Below the pieces are notes generated by a model that worked only from the letters and a program-made list of their open reading frames with translations, had not been told where the DNA came from and searched no databases. 6,561 nucleotides of DNA from Flavobacteriales bacterium (GTDB lineage: Bacteria > Bacteroidota > Bacteroidia > Flavobacteriales > UBA7312), in the NCBI GenBank assembly GCA_002862585.1, contig PKDP01000041.1, positions 1 to 6,561 on the forward strand, given 5' to 3'. Every line of letters starts with the position of its first letter. The stretch's first letter is position 1. A program made the position numbers and the translations under genes. This document shows positions 1 to 6,049 of this stretch, piece by piece.

Positions 1-1304
1 CCACCAAAGTCATCAAAACGAACGTTTTCATCTGGAATACCCCAGTCATCAGCCATCTTTAAAACGGCTTGATTCATCAATGGAGGTCCACAAAAATACA
101 GTTCAATATCTTCTGGCGTATCGTGTTTGGTTAAATATTGATCTATAACAGCTTGGTGTACAAAACCTACGAAACCGTCTCCATCTTTATCATTTAAATC
201 TTTCTTCTCTTTCCAATTATCTTCTTCTAAAGGCTCTGAAAGAACGAGCTCGAAGTTAAAGTTTGGAAACTCTTTCTCTAAGCTGTAAAAATGGTCTAAA
301 TAGAATAACTCTCTTTTAGAACGTCCACCATACCAATAGCTTACTTTACGACCAGTCTTTAGGGTCTTAAATAGTTCGTAAAGGTGTGAACGCATTGGAG
401 CCATACCAGCACCACCGCCAATATAAAGCATTTCGGCTTCTGAGTTATTGATAAAGAACTCTCCATAAGGTCCTGATATAGTCACCTTGTCGCCTGCTTT
501 TCTACTGAAAATGTAAGAAGATGCCACACCTGGATTGACATCAGCCCACGTATTCTTTGCCCTGTCCCATGGCGGCGTAGCCACACGAACGTTAAGCATA
601 ATTTTTCTTCCTTCATCAGGGTATGAAGCCATAGAATAGGCTCTTACTACTTCTTCGTCGTTCTTCATTTTAAGTGGCCACAAACCGAAGTTATCCCACT
701 CTAATTTAAATTTCTCTTCTTCTGCTGGATGCTCCTTAGGGTGAGCTGTAATATCAATATCAGAATAGTTTATCTCACAATCAGGAATTTCAATTTGAAT
801 ATACCCGCCTGCTTCGTAAGGCATATCTTCAGGGATCTCTACAATAAACTCTTTTATGAAAGAGGCTACATTGTAGTTTGATACCACTGTTGCTTCCCAC
901 TTCTTCACTCCAAAGACTTCTTCTGGAATAGAGATTTTCATGTCTTCCTTCACCTTTACCAGACAGCCTAAACGGTAGTTATCAGCAATTTCTTTCTTAG
1001 AGAAATGAGGCTCTTCAGTTGGTAAAATACTTCCACCACCATCATGCACTTGGCAAGTACATTGAATGCAGGTTCCACCACCACCACAAGCGGATGGTAA
1101 AAAGATACCCTCATTACTCAAGGTATTAAGAAGAGTAGAACCACCGTCTACTTCTATTTCCTTCTCGCCATTGATGATGATTTTTACTTTTCCAGCTGGC
1201 ATTAACTTGGATTTCGCAAACAAAAGGATGCTTACCAATGCTAAAATCATAACCAAAAAGATGGCTATACTCGAAATTATTGTTGTTGTACTTAATATAA
1301 TCAT
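1..1304 (-). CDS. nqrF: NqrF, Na+-translocating NADH:quinone reductase subunit F (3' end just cut off)
   Basis: This is the NADH-oxidising subunit of Na+-NQR; it passes electrons from NADH through FAD to a 2Fe-2S centre. I translated 434 codons from the ATG at 1304-1302 with no internal stop. Residues about 3-30 form one N-terminal membrane anchor, followed by a ferredoxin-like domain whose cluster cysteines are C73, C79, C82 and C114 (CGGGGTCIQC core). The FAD-binding motif RAYSMASYP starts at R221. The NADH-binding part has GGGAGMAPMRSH (about 296-307) and CGPPLM (405-410). The last visible residues are FDDFG, and the two leftover bases encode the start of a Gly codon, matching the usual DDFGG C-terminus, so only about one residue and the stop lie outside the window. 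It follows nqrE by 18 nt and is the last nqr gene. The length fits the family (about 410-435 residues). Confidence 0.97.
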   Translation of the reverse strand, partial: MIILSTTTIISSIAIFLVMILALVSILLFAKSKLMPAGKVKIIINGEKEIEVDGGSTLLNTLSNEGIFLPSACGGGGTCIQCTCQVHDGGGSILPTEEPHFSKKEIADNYRLGCLVKVKEDMKISIPEEVFGVKKWEATVVSNYNVASFIKEFIVEIPEDMPYEAGGYIQIEIPDCEINYSDIDITAHPKEHPAEEEKFKLEWDNFGLWPLKMKNDEEVVRAYSMASYPDEGRKIMLNVRVATPPWDRAKNTWADVNPGVASSYIFSRKAGDKVTISGPYGEFFINNSEAEMLYIGGGAGMAPMRSHLYELFKTLKTGRKVSYWYGGRSKRELFYLDHFYSLEKEFPNFNFELVLSEPLEEDNWKEKKDLNDKDGDGFVGFVHQAVIDQYLTKHDTPEDIELYFCGPPLMNQAVLKMADDWGIPDENVRFDDFG

Positions 1305-1322
1305 TGTCTGTTCTTGTACGAA

Positions 1323-1940
1323 TTATAATTTTATTCCCATGAAGCTCATAAAAGCTATCCCCATAAGTCCTGTGATAATAAAGGTAATACCCAATCCTCT
1401 TAGAGGACCTGGCACATGAGAATATCTAATTTTTTCACGAATAGCGGCAATAGCTACTATGGCTAAAAACCAACCTATTCCAGAGCCTAATCCAAAGACT
1501 GTTGCCTCTACTATAGAGTTGTATGCTCTCTCTTGCATGAATAATGAACCACCTAAGATGGCACAGTTTACTGCAATAAGTGGTAAAAATATACCGAGTG
1601 AACCATAAAGTGCTGGAGATATTTTCTCAACAATCATTTCTACCAACTGAACCATAGAAGCAATAACAGCGATGAACATGATGAAGCTCAAGAAACTTAA
1701 ATCTACATCAGCGAACGAATCGCCAAGCCAGGTTAAAGCTCCTTGCTTAAGCACATATTTTTCTAGTAAGTAGTTGATTGGTATAGTAATTCCTAGTACG
1801 AAGATAACCGCGAAACCCATACCGACAGAAGTCTTTACTGTTTTAGATACTGCCAAATAGGAACACATTCCTAAAAAGTAGGCAAATATCATGTTGTCAA
1901 TGAAAATTGACTTAATAAATATGTTTACTAATTCTTGCAT
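1323..1940 (-). CDS. nqrE: NqrE, Na+-NQR membrane subunit E
   Basis: This is an integral membrane subunit of Na+-NQR, 205 residues and mostly hydrophobic, consistent with the six-helix fold shared with NqrD and RnfA. The family's iron-ligating cysteines are visible as C26 (in GMCSYLAVSK) and C126 (in AVNCAILGGS); together with the NqrD pair they hold the intramembrane iron centre between NqrF and NqrC. E101, in the segment MVQLVEMIVEKI, aligns by offset with the Vibrio cholerae NqrE glutamate implicated in Na+ uptake (inference). The C-terminal PGPLRGLGITFIITGLMGIAF segment is typical of the family. The start ATG is 10 nt after the nqrD stop, and nqrF follows after 18 nt, so the gene is translated from the same operon message. 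It is full length with no sign of damage. Confidence 0.97.
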   Translation of the reverse strand: MQELVNIFIKSIFIDNMIFAYFLGMCSYLAVSKTVKTSVGMGFAVIFVLGITIPINYLLEKYVLKQGALTWLGDSFADVDLSFLSFIMFIAVIASMVQLVEMIVEKISPALYGSLGIFLPLIAVNCAILGGSLFMQERAYNSIVEATVFGLGSGIGWFLAIVAIAAIREKIRYSHVPGPLRGLGITFIITGLMGIAFMSFMGIKL

Positions 1941-1950
1941 AATATATAGA

Positions 1951-2598
1951 TTAAGACTCTATTAAATCTCTATTTTTCATTCGTTGTATCCAGATGATAA
2001 TACCTACTGTTATCAAAGCCATTGGAGGTAAAATCATCATACCGTTGTTCTCATAACCCATTTCATAAAGCCCGAGCTTTTCAAGAACAGGGTATCCAAA
2101 TAGTGTACCAGCTCCAAGTAATTCTCTGAAGAATGCTACTGCTATCAAAATCCATCCGTAACCGAATGCATTTCCTAGACCATCCAAAAAGGATTTCCAA
2201 GGCTTATTACCTAAAGCAAATGCTTCAAGTCGTCCCATGATAATGCAATTGGTAATGATTAATCCTACAAATACAGATAATTCCTTACTTACATCGTACA
2301 CAAAGGCTTTTAAAACTTGGTCTACCAGAATTACTAAAGTTGCAATTACTACAAGCTGAACGATAATTCTAATTCTGGATGGGATTAGGTTTCTCATTAA
2401 TGAAACCACCACATTAGCTACTGATAATACAACAAGTACAGACAATGCCATTACAATAGCTGGCTTTAATTGTACTGTAATTGCTAAAGCTGAACAAATA
2501 CCGAGTACCTGAGTAGTTACAGGGTTATTGTCGTTTAGCGGATCTTTGAGTAGCTTTCTGTTCTTTTTTGAAAATAAAGATTCTTTCTTTTCACTCAT
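1951..2598 (-). CDS. nqrD: NqrD, Na+-NQR membrane subunit D
   Basis: This is an integral membrane subunit of Na+-NQR, 215 residues, paralogous to NqrE and inserted in the opposite topology. A charged cytoplasmic-like N-terminus of about 25 residues precedes the hydrophobic segments. The iron-ligand cysteines are C35 (VLGICSALAI) and C118 (ITNCIIMGR), the expected spacing for the intramembrane Fe centre. D139 in FLDGLGNAFGYG aligns by offset with the V. cholerae NqrD aspartate linked to Na+ uptake (inference). Its ATG overlaps the nqrC stop by one base (TAATG read on the minus strand, 2600-2596), which suggests translational coupling. The stop is 10 nt before nqrE. It is full length for the family. 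Confidence 0.97.
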   Translation of the reverse strand: MSEKKESLFSKKNRKLLKDPLNDNNPVTTQVLGICSALAITVQLKPAIVMALSVLVVLSVANVVVSLMRNLIPSRIRIIVQLVVIATLVILVDQVLKAFVYDVSKELSVFVGLIITNCIIMGRLEAFALGNKPWKSFLDGLGNAFGYGWILIAVAFFRELLGAGTLFGYPVLEKLGLYEMGYENNGMMILPPMALITVGIIIWIQRMKNRDLIES

Positions 2599-3359
2599 TA
2601 TTTGATAGTATTTAGAGTAAGTGCTTGAAGACTATCGACTACAACTGTGTCCGCCTCTATCATTTCACTTAATTTTTGGTTAAAGAATGGTAAGTATTTA
2701 GACAAACGCTCGTCTAACATATCCGATACACCGTCAGAAGTAATTGTTCCTCCAGAGATACCGTCTACACCGTGCATATCATCTTCTTTGGCACCACCTT
2801 TAACTACTGTAATTGATTTAAATTGTTTACCGTCAAAAATGGTTTTACCAATAAATGGCTCTTGAAACCATCCTAAAGAAATCTCAGCACCAAGACCAGG
2901 TGTTTCACTCTTATGATCAAATACAGCACCAGAAATAGTACTCATATCTTCCTCAAGTGCAAGATAGCCCCAGATTGGTCCCCATAATCCTTTACCTCTC
3001 ATTGGAAGGATGTATGATTTTTGTCCATTTTTCTCACCTTCAAAAACAGGAAATAATTGTTGGTCAACTGGCTTTTTTAACTCGACACCCAAATCAACAG
3101 TAAAGGCATCACCATCAACAACAGTGCCTTCGCTATTTAAAACGTAAGAACTAGTAATTTTCTCTTTATAAACTTTAGCAGCATCTTCTCTACTCACTTC
3201 AATCCCTAGAGTAGTAAGAATATTTTGTTTTTTCTCTGCTTCCACATTCTTATCTTGAAATGGCTTTAGGCTAATTGCTGCAACAGACAACAAGGTAGCC
3301 ACCAAAACAACCATGACAGCAGCAAAACTAAATGTGTACGAATTTTTATTTGCATCCAT
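2598..3359 (-). CDS. nqrC: NqrC, Na+-NQR FMN-carrying subunit C
   Basis: This subunit of Na+-NQR carries a covalently bound FMN on a periplasmic domain held by one N-terminal transmembrane helix (residues about 11-31). The 253-residue protein contains the FMN-binding domain with the family segments RGKGLWGPIWGYLAL (121-135) and ETPGLGAEI (152-160). The flavinylation site is DGISGGT (199-205), so T205 is the predicted phosphoester acceptor; Gly204 replaces the more usual Ala of the SGAT motif. Attachment needs an ApbE flavin transferase, which is not in this window. The gene starts 4 nt after the nqrB stop and its own stop overlaps the nqrD start. The ATG at 3359 gives the expected short N-terminus before the helix. 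Confidence 0.97.
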   Translation of the reverse strand: MDANKNSYTFSFAAVMVVLVATLLSVAAISLKPFQDKNVEAEKKQNILTTLGIEVSREDAAKVYKEKITSSYVLNSEGTVVDGDAFTVDLGVELKKPVDQQLFPVFEGEKNGQKSYILPMRGKGLWGPIWGYLALEEDMSTISGAVFDHKSETPGLGAEISLGWFQEPFIGKTIFDGKQFKSITVVKGGAKEDDMHGVDGISGGTITSDGVSDMLDERLSKYLPFFNQKLSEMIEADTVVVDSLQALTLNTIK

Positions 3360-3363
3360 ATTA

Positions 3364-3582
3364 TTAAGCGTTTGCTCGTTTTAATCTTCTTTTAATATTT
3401 CCTTGAATAACATAATGATCAACTAATGGAGCAAATATGTTCATCAAAAGTATTGCCAACATCATTCCTTCCGGGTATGCTGGGTTAAATACACGTATTA
3501 GAATGGCAAAAACACCAATCAAAAAGCCGTATATGTATTTTCCTCTATTAGTTTGCGAACCCGTTACTGGGTCAGTAGCCAT
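3364..3582 (-). pseudogene. nqrB: NqrB C-terminal fragment, out of frame with the rest of nqrB
   Basis: This 72-residue open frame, beginning MATDPVTGSQTN, holds the conserved C-terminus of NqrB: the RVFNPAYPEGMM segment (30-41), two predicted membrane helices, the APLVDHYVIQGNIKRR tail and a normal stop 4 nt before nqrC. D55 of the fragment, in PLVDH, lies the same distance from the C-terminus as the V. cholerae NqrB aspartate implicated in Na+ uptake (inference). The same frame is already NqrB-like upstream of this Met, reading IIGSFAFGAVF from about 3615. This shows that the fragment is the displaced end of nqrB and not a separate gene. The internal Met is not expected to be a real start. 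Joined after one-base repair, the full NqrB would be 381 residues. Confidence 0.85.
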
Positions 3583-4508
3583 AAATACAGCACCAAAAGC
3601 AAAACTACCAATGATAGGTGTATCTCTGCTGGTGTAGACATAAGCTCGTTAGCTCCCCACATATTAAATAGTGTAGCCATCACAAAACCACCAACGAAAG
3701 TTGACAAGATGATTCTCCAGCTTCCAATACCAGAAGCAATTAAAATAACTGCTCCTATCATAATAGCAATAAAGGAGGTTTCACCCACTGAGCCGGGTAT
3801 AACACCCATCATCATATCAAATGGATTCCATGACAGGGATTGCCAATTGCTTGAAGCGGCTAATTCTCCTAATATAGTAGAACCAGAGTGTCCGTCAACC
3901 ATAGCGTTGTGTACCCATACTTTATCACCTGACATATATATAGGATAAGCAAAGAACAAAAAGGCTCTTGCTGTAAGCGCAGGGTTCAAAATATTCATTC
4001 CTGTTCCTCCAAATACTTCTTTTCCAATTACAACAGCAAAGATTACTGAAATTGCCAACATCCATAGTGGTACATCAATTGGCATAGTTAATGGAATTAA
4101 TAAACCTGTAACAAGGTAACCCTCATTGACAGAATGTCCTCTATAAATAGCAAAGGCAAATTCTACTGCCAAACCAACTGCATAGGAAACTATGATTAAT
4201 GGCAAAAACTTCCAAAATCCAAATATGAAGTTCTCCATTATAGTGGCAGTCTCACCTATTGCTAAATGGTATTGATAGCCTACATTCCACATACCGAAAA
4301 GTAAACACGGTACTAGGGCAATGATTACCAAAAACATTGTACGCTTTAAATCAATAGCATCACGAACGTGAGCTCCTTTATGTGTGATATGGTCAGGAAC
4401 AAATAGAAAAGTTTCAAAGGCATCATATGCAGGGTATAACTTCTCTAATTTTCCTCCCTTCTCAAAATGTGGCTTTACAGAGCCTAATAAATTCTTAAAT
4501 AGTTTCAT
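3564..4508 (-). CDS. nqrB: NqrB, Na+-NQR FMN-carrying membrane subunit B (frameshifted, C-terminus lost in this reading)
   Basis: NqrB is the large membrane subunit that carries covalent FMN and, in the known structures, riboflavin; it takes part in quinone reduction and Na+ passage. Residues 1-298 are convincing NqrB: VNEGYLVTGLLIPLTMPI (127-144), FGGTGMNILNPALTARAF (166-183), the flavinylation site DGHSGST with T211 as predicted acceptor, PGSVGETS (238-245) and ASGIGSWR (258-265). After H297-L298 the frame runs into 16 unrelated residues and a stop, where the family reads H-L-x-x-G-x-F-A-F-G. That sequence continues in the -1 frame from about 3615, so one base appears to be missing. Taken literally, the product lacks its last roughly 80 residues and two helices. 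It starts 7 nt after nqrA. Ser210 replaces the usual Ala of SGAT. Confidence 0.93.
   Translation of the reverse strand: MKLFKNLLGSVKPHFEKGGKLEKLYPAYDAFETFLFVPDHITHKGAHVRDAIDLKRTMFLVIIALVPCLLFGMWNVGYQYHLAIGETATIMENFIFGFWKFLPLIIVSYAVGLAVEFAFAIYRGHSVNEGYLVTGLLIPLTMPIDVPLWMLAISVIFAVVIGKEVFGGTGMNILNPALTARAFLFFAYPIYMSGDKVWVHNAMVDGHSGSTILGELAASSNWQSLSWNPFDMMMGVIPGSVGETSFIAIMIGAVILIASGIGSWRIILSTFVGGFVMATLFNMWGANELMSTPAEIHLSLVVLLLVLYLWLLTQ
3613..3620 (-). other. nqrB: Site of the one-base frameshift in nqrB
   Basis: On the minus strand these bases read CACCTATC. In the upstream frame this is His-Leu-Ser, with wrong sequence after it. Adding any single base between T3616 and A3615 gives His-Leu-Ile and then IGSFAFGAVFMATDP, the normal NqrB continuation. 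The lesion is therefore a one-base deletion within about CCTATC. The site is not in a homopolymer run and has no clear slippery heptamer, so programmed -1 frameshifting is not supported. An assembly or read error, or a recent mutation, explains it equally well from sequence alone. Confidence 0.85.
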
Positions 4509-4515
4509 AAAAATT

Positions 4516-5868
4516 CTAACTACATTCTTTTTTAATTAAATCTAAGCCTTCACGAATAATAGACTGCACTTCCATTTTAGAAGTACATACAAATTCACAA
4601 AGTGCAACATCTTCAGGAGATATTTCATAAATCCCCAATTGTTCCATTGAATCAATATCATCAATCAAACACGCCTTAATGAGCTGCATTGGATAAATAT
4701 CCATTGGCAATACTTTCTCGTATTGACCAGTAACTACATAAGCTCTCTCTTCACCATTATAATTAGTATTTAGAGAATATTTTTTAGATGGCACTAACCA
4801 TGAAAAATACGATTTAGACAAAGAAAACTTATCTAAATTTGGTGCTATCCATCCTAAAAATTCTTGCTGGTTTCCTTCTTCTATAACCGTTACTTGAGAA
4901 TCGTAGAAACCGATATTACCATCTTCTTCAATTTTTTTACCGGTCAACACATCACCGCTAATAAATCGATTGTTATCACCTATCAATGTATTTTCGTCCA
5001 ATAGATTTTTGATATTAGCACCTGCAATAGTTCTGTAATATCGAGGTTTTTCAATCTGAGGACCTGTCAAAGCAACAATTCTAGAAACATCGTATTTACC
5101 TTCGCTGAACAAACGTGCGATAGTCAATACATCTTGTGGGTACAAATACCATACTACATCACCTTTATTGATTGGGTCTATGTGATGAATTTGGACACCT
5201 ACATTTCCAGCTGGGTGTGCACCAGTAATCTTATTGATTTGAACACCTTTACACGACGTAAATACTGTTGATGGGTTAGTGTTACCATCAACATTTAGAT
5301 GAATTTTTCCGTTGGTAAGCTTTTTCAAGAAGTCAACACCTGTCTGAAACTCTTTTTCTAATCCGTGAAGCACAAAATCATTATCAGGAGCTAATGGTGC
5401 TGTATTGAAAGTTGATATGAATATTGCCTTGGGCGTGTCCATAGGGTTGGCAATGATATCAAATGGCTTTTGGCGAATAAAAGGCCATACACCACTTTTT
5501 AATAAACCTTCAATAATTTGTTCTCTATTAGCACTAGCATCCAAAGTTGAAAAAGATTCATACTTTGTTTCAGTATCTGCTTTTAGCTTTACTTCTAAAA
5601 TTCTTCGTTTTGCACCACGAACAACATCCATTACCTCACCACTAACTGGGGAAGAAAAACGAACTTTGTCATTATATTTATCGAAAAATATACAAGAACC
5701 AGCCTTAACTTTATCCCCTGCCTTAACGGTCAGTTTGGGCGTAAGTGCATGAAAGTCGGTGGGTTTTAAGCTAAATAAGTCGGATTGTGGTATACTAGCG
5801 TAAACTTTATCGGCCTCTCCTTTGAGGTTAATATTAAGGCCTTTTTTTAATCTGATATCTTTTGACAT
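4516..5868 (-). CDS. nqrA: NqrA, Na+-NQR cytoplasmic subunit A
   Basis: NqrA is the peripheral cytoplasmic subunit of Na+-NQR, related to RnfC, and needed for quinone reduction. The chosen start, MSKDIRLKKGLNINLKG at 5868, gives 450 residues, the usual length. The frame is open for 18 more codons upstream to an ATG at 5922, but that extension is not NqrA-like and crosses the predicted -7 box, so it is rejected. Visible parts are the KPTDF segment (35-39), a barrel-sandwich region FSSPVSGEVMDVVRGAKRR (71-89), FISTFNTAPLAPD (150-162), the strongly conserved GAHPAGNVGVQIHHIDP (216-232) and RYYRTIAGANI (276-286). The C-terminal domain follows, ending KKECS. No redox cofactor motif is present, as expected. 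It is the first gene of the operon, and nqrB starts 7 nt after its stop. Confidence 0.96.
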   Translation of the reverse strand: MSKDIRLKKGLNINLKGEADKVYASIPQSDLFSLKPTDFHALTPKLTVKAGDKVKAGSCIFFDKYNDKVRFSSPVSGEVMDVVRGAKRRILEVKLKADTETKYESFSTLDASANREQIIEGLLKSGVWPFIRQKPFDIIANPMDTPKAIFISTFNTAPLAPDNDFVLHGLEKEFQTGVDFLKKLTNGKIHLNVDGNTNPSTVFTSCKGVQINKITGAHPAGNVGVQIHHIDPINKGDVVWYLYPQDVLTIARLFSEGKYDVSRIVALTGPQIEKPRYYRTIAGANIKNLLDENTLIGDNNRFISGDVLTGKKIEEDGNIGFYDSQVTVIEEGNQQEFLGWIAPNLDKFSLSKSYFSWLVPSKKYSLNTNYNGEERAYVVTGQYEKVLPMDIYPMQLIKACLIDDIDSMEQLGIYEISPEDVALCEFVCTSKMEVQSIIREGLDLIKKECS

Positions 5869-5883
5869 CTCTTTTCTAAAAAA

Positions 5884-5915
5884 TTGTGAATTTTGGTTGC
5901 AAAAATATACATTTG
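5884..5915 (+). promoter_or_regulatory. Candidate Bacteroidota promoter for the plus-strand plug gene
   Basis: The -33-like TTG at 5884-5886 and the -7-like TACATTTG at 5908-5915 match the Bacteroidota primary sigma consensus TTG / TAnnTTTG. The spacing is 21 bp, close to ideal. Transcription would begin near 5920, leaving a leader of about 130 nt before the TTG start at 6050. I saw no closer TAnnTTTG on this strand. This is a motif match only; such short motifs can arise by chance in A/T-rich DNA. Confidence 0.45.
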
Positions 5916-5935
5916 TAAGCAACTATGTAGCCCAA
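5900..5935 (-). promoter_or_regulatory. Candidate Bacteroidota promoter for the nqr operon
   Basis: Read on the minus strand, 5907-5900 is TATTTTTG, an exact TAnnTTTG -7 box. A TTG (5935-5933) lies upstream with a 25-bp spacer, a little longer than usual, so the -33 part is weak. Transcription would start near 5894 and give a leader of about 25 nt before the nqrA ATG at 5868, which supports that start over the upstream ATG at 5922. A second TATTTTTG occurs on the minus strand at 5999-5992 but has no TTG at suitable spacing. Confidence 0.45.
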
Positions 5936-6019
5936 GGCTGAATAAGAATTTTTAATTTATAATGATTCTAAATAAGAGAATGGTTTGCACACAAAAATAC
6001 CATTCGAAAACATTAAATA

Positions 6020-6037
6020 ATGAACGTTAAATTTTAA
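6020..6037 (+). other. Five-codon in-frame minicistron before the plug gene
   Basis: An ATG at 6020 begins MNVKF followed by TAA at 6035-6037, in the same frame as the plug gene and ending 12 nt before its TTG start. It could be a chance ORF in A/T-rich leader DNA, a leader peptide, or the old start of the gene separated from it by a stop mutation. If the TAA were a sense codon, the protein would begin with a plausible, slightly longer lipoprotein signal peptide. Confidence 0.25.
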
Positions 6038-6049
6038 TTCAAAATAATC

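Noticed and set aside
1066..1419. A 117-codon plus-strand ORF opposite nqrF and nqrE.
   Set aside because: It is antisense to two well-conserved genes, begins with low-complexity proline codons that mirror glycine codons of the 2Fe-2S site, and resembles no family I know.
3564..3620. Programmed -1 ribosomal frameshifting to make full-length NqrB.
   Set aside because: Homology switches exactly at CCTATC, where no X-XXY-YYZ heptamer exists, and I saw no obvious stem-loop after it; downstream T4 runs lie where the family sequence is already in the new frame.
3437..3948. Two overlapping plus-strand ORFs opposite nqrB (3437-3637 and 3553-3948).
   Set aside because: Both are shadows of the nqrB coding sequence and show no domain, signal peptide or upstream signal of their own.
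5405..5752. A 115-codon plus-strand ORF opposite nqrA.
   Set aside because: It lies entirely inside conserved nqrA sequence on the other strand and has no recognisable motif.
5869..5922. An 18-codon upstream extension of nqrA beginning at the ATG at 5922.
   Set aside because: The extra residues are not NqrA-like, MSKDIRLKKG is the family N-terminus, and the predicted -7 box at 5900-5907 lies inside the extension.
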